Below, piece by piece: positions 59,653 through 64,000 of a stretch of DNA of 64,000 nucleotides. The position numbers and the translations under genes are program-made. The DNA lies in assembly GCA_923172585.1 (NCBI GenBank), contig OV298644.1, forward strand, positions 1,443,427-1,507,426, written 5' to 3'. Numbering within the stretch: position 1 is the stretch's first letter; every line of letters begins with the position of its first letter. The stretch comes from Haemophilus influenzae (GTDB lineage Bacteria > Pseudomonadota > Gammaproteobacteria > Enterobacterales > Pasteurellaceae). Below the pieces are notes generated by a model, which made no database searches, was not told the DNA's origin, and saw nothing but the letters and a program-made list of their open reading frames with translations.

Positions 59653-61360
59653 ACCCCAATCCTCCTAAATTCTTCTTAATCTCCGCTTCCAATTCCGCAC
59701 TTTTCGCAAACTGTTCCTTTAAAAGAGCGGTCAGATTTTGCATTTTTTCTGCAAATGGCACGCCGTCGTCTTCTTGTTCTGCGGTGCCTACGTAGCGTCC
59801 CGGTGTGAGGACGAAATCGTTGTCTTTAATCTCTTCTAAAGTCGCGGATTTGCAGAAAGCGGCTTGGTCTTCATAGCCGTCTGATGTTTGCCAAGCGTGG
59901 AGGGTGTTGGCAATTTTGGCGATGTCGTCAGCGGTGAAATCGCGCAATACGCGGTCTTTCATATAGCCGATTTGGCGGGCATCGATAAACAACACTTCGC
60001 CTTTGCGTTTTTTGTTGCGGTTTAAAAACCAAATACAGGCGGGGATTTGGGTATTGGTGAAAAGCTGTCCGGGCAGAGCAACCATACATTCGACCAGGTC
60101 GGCATTGATGATGGCTTTGCGGATTTCGCCTTCGTTGTTGGTTTGGCTGCTCATAGAGCCGTTGGCAAGCAACAATGCCATTTTGCCGTTGGGCGAGAGG
60201 TGGTAAATCATGTGTTGCAGCCAAGCGAAGTTGGCGTTGCCTTTAGGCGGCGTGCCGTATGCCCAACGTGGATCATCGGCAAGGGATTCGCTCCACCAAT
60301 CGCTGATGTTGAATGGTGGGTTTGCCATAATGAAATCCATCTTTTTGTCGATGTGTTGCGGCTGGGTGAAACTGTCGGCGTTGTGTTTGCCGAAGTCGTA
60401 ATCAATGCCACGAATCGCCATATTCATGGCGGCAAGTTTCCATGTGGTTGGGTTGAATTCTTGCCCGTAGATGGACACGTTGTTGATGTTGCCTTGATGG
60501 GCGGTGATAAAGCGTTCGGTTTGCACGAAAAAGCCGCCGCTGCCCATGGCCGGGTCATACACGCGTCCTGAATAGGGTTCGAGCATTTCGACAATCAGGG
60601 AAACGATGGATTTCGGCGTGAAATATTGGCCGCCGCGTTTGCCTTCGGCTTGGGCAAAGCGACCAAGAAAGTATTCGTAAACGTGGCCGAGTATGTCTTT
60701 TGCGCCTAAATGCACGGGCTCGCCGTTGTAAGTCGGACGGGTAAAGTGGGTATCGGAGAAGAGGATAATCAGTCCGCGCAGGGTGTCTTCATTTACGGCA
60801 TAGCCGCTGATGCGTTGGAGTACGCCTTTGAGTTTTTCGTTGTCTTTTTCAATGGTATCGAAGGCATCATCAATCAGTTTTGCCACGCCGGAAAATTTTC
60901 CACCCCAAGGCAATTCTGCCCCAGTATTGAGAATAGAGACTTCTTGTAAAGCTTGCCAACGTGCAGAAGCTGGCACCCAAAATACGTTATCCGCGGTGTA
61001 ATAATCACGGTTTTCTAGTTCTGCGGTTAAAGCTTCTTGATATTCTTCTTCAGTATCAAAAAAAGTGCGGTCAAGATAGAGTGGGCTTTCAGCATCGGAA
61101 AGTTCCGCCTGAATTTTTTCCTGTTGATGGGTGAAACTATCAGAAATGTATTTTAAGAAGATAAGACCAAGAACGATATGTTTATAGTTTGCGGCATCAA
61201 GTTGTTGGCGGAGTTTATCGGCAGATGCCCAAAGTTTTTCATCTAATTCATTTAAAAATGCTTGTTGTAATGTGTGATTTTCATCGACAATCTTGGTCGC
61301 CTCGCTTGCATAAATTATGCCCTCTGTAAAGTGATTTTTATCGGAAGTTTGAATATTCAA
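59639..61360 (-). CDS. hsdM: Type I modification methyltransferase, M subunit
   Basis: Adenine-N6 methyltransferase of a type I system. 573 residues, usually 500-600. Motif I VYDPAMGSGGFFVQT near residue 265 and motif IV FIMANPPFNISDWW near 350 are intact, with an N-terminal HsdM domain (residues 1-150). The frame is open. The middle (about 59900-60900) is visibly richer in G+C than the ends, with different codon choice, while the first ~120 codons (61000-61360) look Haemophilus-like and carry a USS (61063). This suggests a mosaic gene. hsdS follows directly; without it the enzyme should be inactive. Confidence 0.93.
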   Translation of the reverse strand: MNIQTSDKNHFTEGIIYASEATKIVDENHTLQQAFLNELDEKLWASADKLRQQLDAANYKHIVLGLIFLKYISDSFTHQQEKIQAELSDAESPLYLDRTFFDTEEEYQEALTAELENRDYYTADNVFWVPASARWQALQEVSILNTGAELPWGGKFSGVAKLIDDAFDTIEKDNEKLKGVLQRISGYAVNEDTLRGLIILFSDTHFTRPTYNGEPVHLGAKDILGHVYEYFLGRFAQAEGKRGGQYFTPKSIVSLIVEMLEPYSGRVYDPAMGSGGFFVQTERFITAHQGNINNVSIYGQEFNPTTWKLAAMNMAIRGIDYDFGKHNADSFTQPQHIDKKMDFIMANPPFNISDWWSESLADDPRWAYGTPPKGNANFAWLQHMIYHLSPNGKMALLLANGSMSSQTNNEGEIRKAIINADLVECMVALPGQLFTNTQIPACIWFLNRNKKRKGEVLFIDARQIGYMKDRVLRDFTADDIAKIANTLHAWQTSDGYEDQAAFCKSATLEEIKDNDFVLTPGRYVGTAEQEDDGVPFAEKMQNLTALLKEQFAKSAELEAEIKKNLGGLGYGNW

Positions 61361-61475
61361 ACAAATTATCAGGTGTCATTCTATCGAAAAACAGTATTAG
61401 GTTGAAAGGGATTTTTGCGTGCTAAATTCAATGATTTCCAGTAGAATGAGGCACTTTTATAAATAAGGAATAACT

Positions 61476-61862
61476 ATGGCAAGAGAATTTAAACGTAGCG
61501 ATCGCGTCGCTCAAGAAATACAAAAAGAAATAGCAGTCATTTTACAACGCGAAGTGAAAGATCCCCGTATTGGGATGGTGACGGTTTCTGATGTGGAAGT
61601 GTCAAGTGATTTATCTTACGCAAAAATCTTTGTGACTTTTTTATTTGATCACGATGAAACGGCAATTGAGCAAGGCATGAAAGGCTTAGAAAAAGCATCG
61701 CCTTATATTCGTTCATTACTAGGTAAAGCGATGCGTTTACGTATTGTGCCAGAGATTCGTTTTATTTACGATCAATCCTTAGTGGAAGGGATGCGTATGT
61801 CAAATCTTGTAACAAATGTTGTGCGTGAAGATGAGAAAAAACACGTTGAGGAAAGCAACTAA
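61476..61862 (+). CDS. rbfA: Ribosome-binding factor A
   Basis: Cold-shock factor that binds the 30S subunit for maturation of 16S rRNA. 128 residues, KH-like fold. Features: [24 protein letters not shown] and the C-terminal [18 protein letters not shown]. Overlaps truB by the TAATG junction. In most gammaproteobacteria it follows infB directly; here the hsd locus separates them, so a promoter in 61361-61470 is expected (candidate TTGAAA 61402, TAAATT 61423, short spacer). Confidence 0.94.
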   Translation: MAREFKRSDRVAQEIQKEIAVILQREVKDPRIGMVTVSDVEVSSDLSYAKIFVTFLFDHDETAIEQGMKGLEKASPYIRSLLGKAMRLRIVPEIRFIYDQSLVEGMRMSNLVTNVVREDEKKHVEESN

Positions 61863-62782
61863 TGTCTAGACCTCGTAAACGCTGGCGTGATGTTGATGGG
61901 GTGTTTTTGTTGGATAAGCCACAAGGCATGTCATCAAATGACATCATGCAAAAGGTGAAGCGTTTATTTCAAGCGAATAAAGCAGGGCATACTGGCGCGC
62001 TCGATCCGTTGGCTACGGGAATGTTGCCAATTTGCTTGGGGGAAGCAACTAAGTTTTCACAATTTTTGCTTGATGCCGATAAGCGTTATCTTGTTACGGC
62101 AAAATTAGGCGAACGTACCGATACTTCCGATGCAGAAGGGCAAGTCGTGGAAACTCGAGAAGTTCATGTTGAAACTCAGCAAATTTTGACCGCACTTGAA
62201 CAATTTCGTGGCGATATTTTGCAAGTGCCGACAATGTTTTCCGCACTAAAACATAACGGCAAACCGCTTTATGAATATGCGCGCCAAGGTATTACCGTTG
62301 AGCGTGAGGCACGTCCAATTACGATTTTTGAACTTAATTTTATTGAATATCACGCGCCTTATTTAACCTTAGAAGTGCATTGTTCAAAAGGCACTTATAT
62401 TCGCACCTTAGTCGATGATTTGGGTGAAGTGCTAGGTTGTGGCGCGCATGTGACAATGTTACGCCGCACAGCCGTAGCGGATTACCCCGTAGCAGAAATG
62501 ATGCCAATTGATGAGCTACAACTGCTCGCTGAAAGTTTTCCATTAAGTGAATTGGATCGTCTATTACTGCCAACCGATACCGCAGTAAGTAAATTGCCCG
62601 CTTTGCATTTGGATGCAGAGCAGAGTAAAGCCATTGGTTTTGGTCAGCGAGTGAAATTTGCTAATGAACAGCAATTAAGCGGTCAAGTGCGGTTATTTTC
62701 AGCGGAGAATTTATTCTTAGGCGTGGCCTTAATCGACGGGAATATTATTCGCCCACAACGATTAATTACACAATCCGCATAA
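61862..62782 (+). CDS. truB: tRNA pseudouridine(55) synthase
   Basis: Makes pseudouridine 55 in the T-loop of tRNA. 306 residues. Catalytic Asp in [19 protein letters not shown] near residue 43, plus [17 protein letters not shown] and [13 protein letters not shown]. The C-terminal PUA-like part is complete. Translationally coupled to rbfA (overlapping TAATG). Intact. Confidence 0.96.
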   Translation: MSRPRKRWRDVDGVFLLDKPQGMSSNDIMQKVKRLFQANKAGHTGALDPLATGMLPICLGEATKFSQFLLDADKRYLVTAKLGERTDTSDAEGQVVETREVHVETQQILTALEQFRGDILQVPTMFSALKHNGKPLYEYARQGITVEREARPITIFELNFIEYHAPYLTLEVHCSKGTYIRTLVDDLGEVLGCGAHVTMLRRTAVADYPVAEMMPIDELQLLAESFPLSELDRLLLPTDTAVSKLPALHLDAEQSKAIGFGQRVKFANEQQLSGQVRLFSAENLFLGVALIDGNIIRPQRLITQSA

Positions 62783-62870
62783 CTTCATTGCCTTTCCTGT
62801 AAAATTCTAGTAATCTCCTTGTAATTAATTTTTTACAATATATGTAAGATAAAAATTACAGGTGAGTTTT

Positions 62871-63995
62871 ATGGAAGCCCTTAAAGATTTACGTTCTGAA
62901 ATTGATTCGCTTGATCGCGAACTTATCCAACTTTTTGCTAAACGTCTTGAGTTGGTTTCTCAAGTCGGTAAAGTGAAACATCAACATGGATTACCTATTT
63001 ATGCGCCAGAACGTGAAATAGCAATGCTCCAAGCACGTCGTTTAGAAGCTGAAAAAGCAGGCATTTCAGCCGATTTAATTGAAGATGTTCTACGCCGTTT
63101 TATGCGTGAATCCTATGCCAATGAAAACCAATTTGGTTTTAAAACTATCAATTCTGATATTCACAAAATTGTTATTGTGGGCGGTTATGGTAAATTAGGC
63201 GGCTTATTTGCCCGTTATTTACGTGCATCTGGCTATCCAATTTCTATTTTAGATCGCGAAGATTGGGCGGTGGCTGAAAGTATTTTAGCGAATGCTGATG
63301 TCGTGATCGTTTCCGTCCCTATTAATCTCACCTTAGAAACAATTGAACGCTTAAAACCTTATTTAACGGAAAACATGCTACTTGCAGATTTAACCTCTGT
63401 TAAGCGTGAACCGCTAGCGAAAATGCTTGAAGTTCATACTGGTGCTGTTTTAGGTTTACATCCAATGTTTGGTGCAGATATTGCAAGTATGGCAAAACAA
63501 GTGGTTGTGCGTTGTGATGGACGTTTTCCTGAACGTTATGAATGGTTACTTGAGCAAATTCAAATTTGGGGTGCAAAAATTTATCAAACCAATGCCACAG
63601 AACACGATCATAATATGACTTATATACAAGCCTTGCGCCATTTTTCGACTTTTGCGAATGGTTTACACCTTTCCAAACAGCCCATTAATCTCGCTAATTT
63701 ATTGGCACTTTCTTCCCCTATTTATCGGTTAGAACTTGCGATGATAGGTCGTTTATTTGCGCAAGATGCAGAGCTTTACGCAGATATTATTATGGATAAG
63801 TCAGAAAATTTAGTGGTAATTGAAACGCTAAAACAAACTTACGACGAAGCCTTAACTTTCTTTGAAAATAATGATCGTCAAGGTTTTATTGATGCTTTCC
63901 ACAAGGTGCATGACTGGTTCGGCGATTATTCAGAACAATTCTTAAAAGAAAGCCGTCAGTTATTGCAGCAGGCAAATGATTTGAAACAAGGGTAG
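62871..63995 (+). CDS. tyrA: Bifunctional chorismate mutase / prephenate dehydrogenase
   Basis: Converts chorismate to prephenate and then to 4-hydroxyphenylpyruvate in tyrosine synthesis. 374 residues (E. coli 373) from the ATG at 62871; a GTG nine bases upstream is in frame but unlikely. Chorismate mutase AroQ domain (residues 1-90: [23 protein letters not shown]) and NAD-binding dehydrogenase domain ([17 protein letters not shown] near 103, [10 protein letters not shown] near 200) are intact. It is complete within the window. Confidence 0.96.
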   Translation: MEALKDLRSEIDSLDRELIQLFAKRLELVSQVGKVKHQHGLPIYAPEREIAMLQARRLEAEKAGISADLIEDVLRRFMRESYANENQFGFKTINSDIHKIVIVGGYGKLGGLFARYLRASGYPISILDREDWAVAESILANADVVIVSVPINLTLETIERLKPYLTENMLLADLTSVKREPLAKMLEVHTGAVLGLHPMFGADIASMAKQVVVRCDGRFPERYEWLLEQIQIWGAKIYQTNATEHDHNMTYIQALRHFSTFANGLHLSKQPINLANLLALSSPIYRLELAMIGRLFAQDAELYADIIMDKSENLVVIETLKQTYDEALTFFENNDRQGFIDAFHKVHDWFGDYSEQFLKESRQLLQQANDLKQG

Positions 63996-64000
63996 AGAAA

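Overview
The window comes from a Haemophilus chromosome, most likely H. influenzae or a very close relative (H. aegyptius, H. haemolyticus). The evidence is AT-rich DNA, dense copies of the Pasteurellaceae uptake signal (USS, AAGTGCGGT / ACCGCACTT), a tmRNA whose tag reads ANDEQYALAA, and the H. influenzae-type gene order dnaJ-proA ... maeB-uvrB ... mfd-degP-accD-folC ... metG-mrp-nfsB-neuA ... metY-rimP-nusA-infB-hsd-rbfA-truB-tyrA.

Layout. 0-13.3 kb: end of dnaJ, proA, two membrane proteins, bcr, rsuA, a DUF1919 gene, maeB, an LTA-synthase-like sulfatase, uvrB. 13.3-16.7 kb: a DnaA-box cluster, tRNA-Asn with a consensus promoter, a Ni/Co transporter with its DUF1007 partner, an FNR-controlled small RNA resembling FnrS, and a dead higBA toxin-antitoxin pair. 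16.7-28.1 kb: ettA (one in-frame TGA), a SirB2-like gene, tmcA (stop plus frameshift), a 57-residue DUF5363 gene, mfd, degP, accD, folC. 28.1-39.5 kb: a strikingly damaged block. An exported-protein gene, metX, gyrA, a ycaO homologue and a siderophore-type ABC operon all carry premature stops and changed invariant residues, while the flanking genes are clean. metX, gyrA and ycaO keep a single reading frame from end to end, so their damage is by base substitution. 39.5-46.9 kb: intact methyltransferase, gloB, tehB, metG, mrp, nfsB, neuA. 46.9-48.8 kb: an IS3-family remnant beside ssrA, initiator tRNA, tandem terminators. 48.8-53.3 kb: rimP-nusA-infB. 53.3-61.4 kb: a type I restriction-modification locus inserted between infB and rbfA. 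61.4-64 kb: rbfA, truB, tyrA.

The two most interesting regions are the damaged block and the hsd locus. gyrA is essential, so a copy with five stops and altered motifs implies a second functional gyrA elsewhere, an unusual local mutational history, or poor underlying sequence; the window alone cannot decide. The hsd locus carries Neisseria DNA uptake sequences (DUS) inside hsdR and hsdS next to Haemophilus USS, pointing to transfer from Neisseria. Between hsdS and hsdR it holds a three-gene cassette (an FRG-domain protein and two membrane-anchored coiled-coil proteins) that looks like an embedded defence module, partly frameshifted here.

Reading frames and motifs were read directly. Family names come from recognition of motifs, length and gene order. 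No database search, alignment program or folding program was run.
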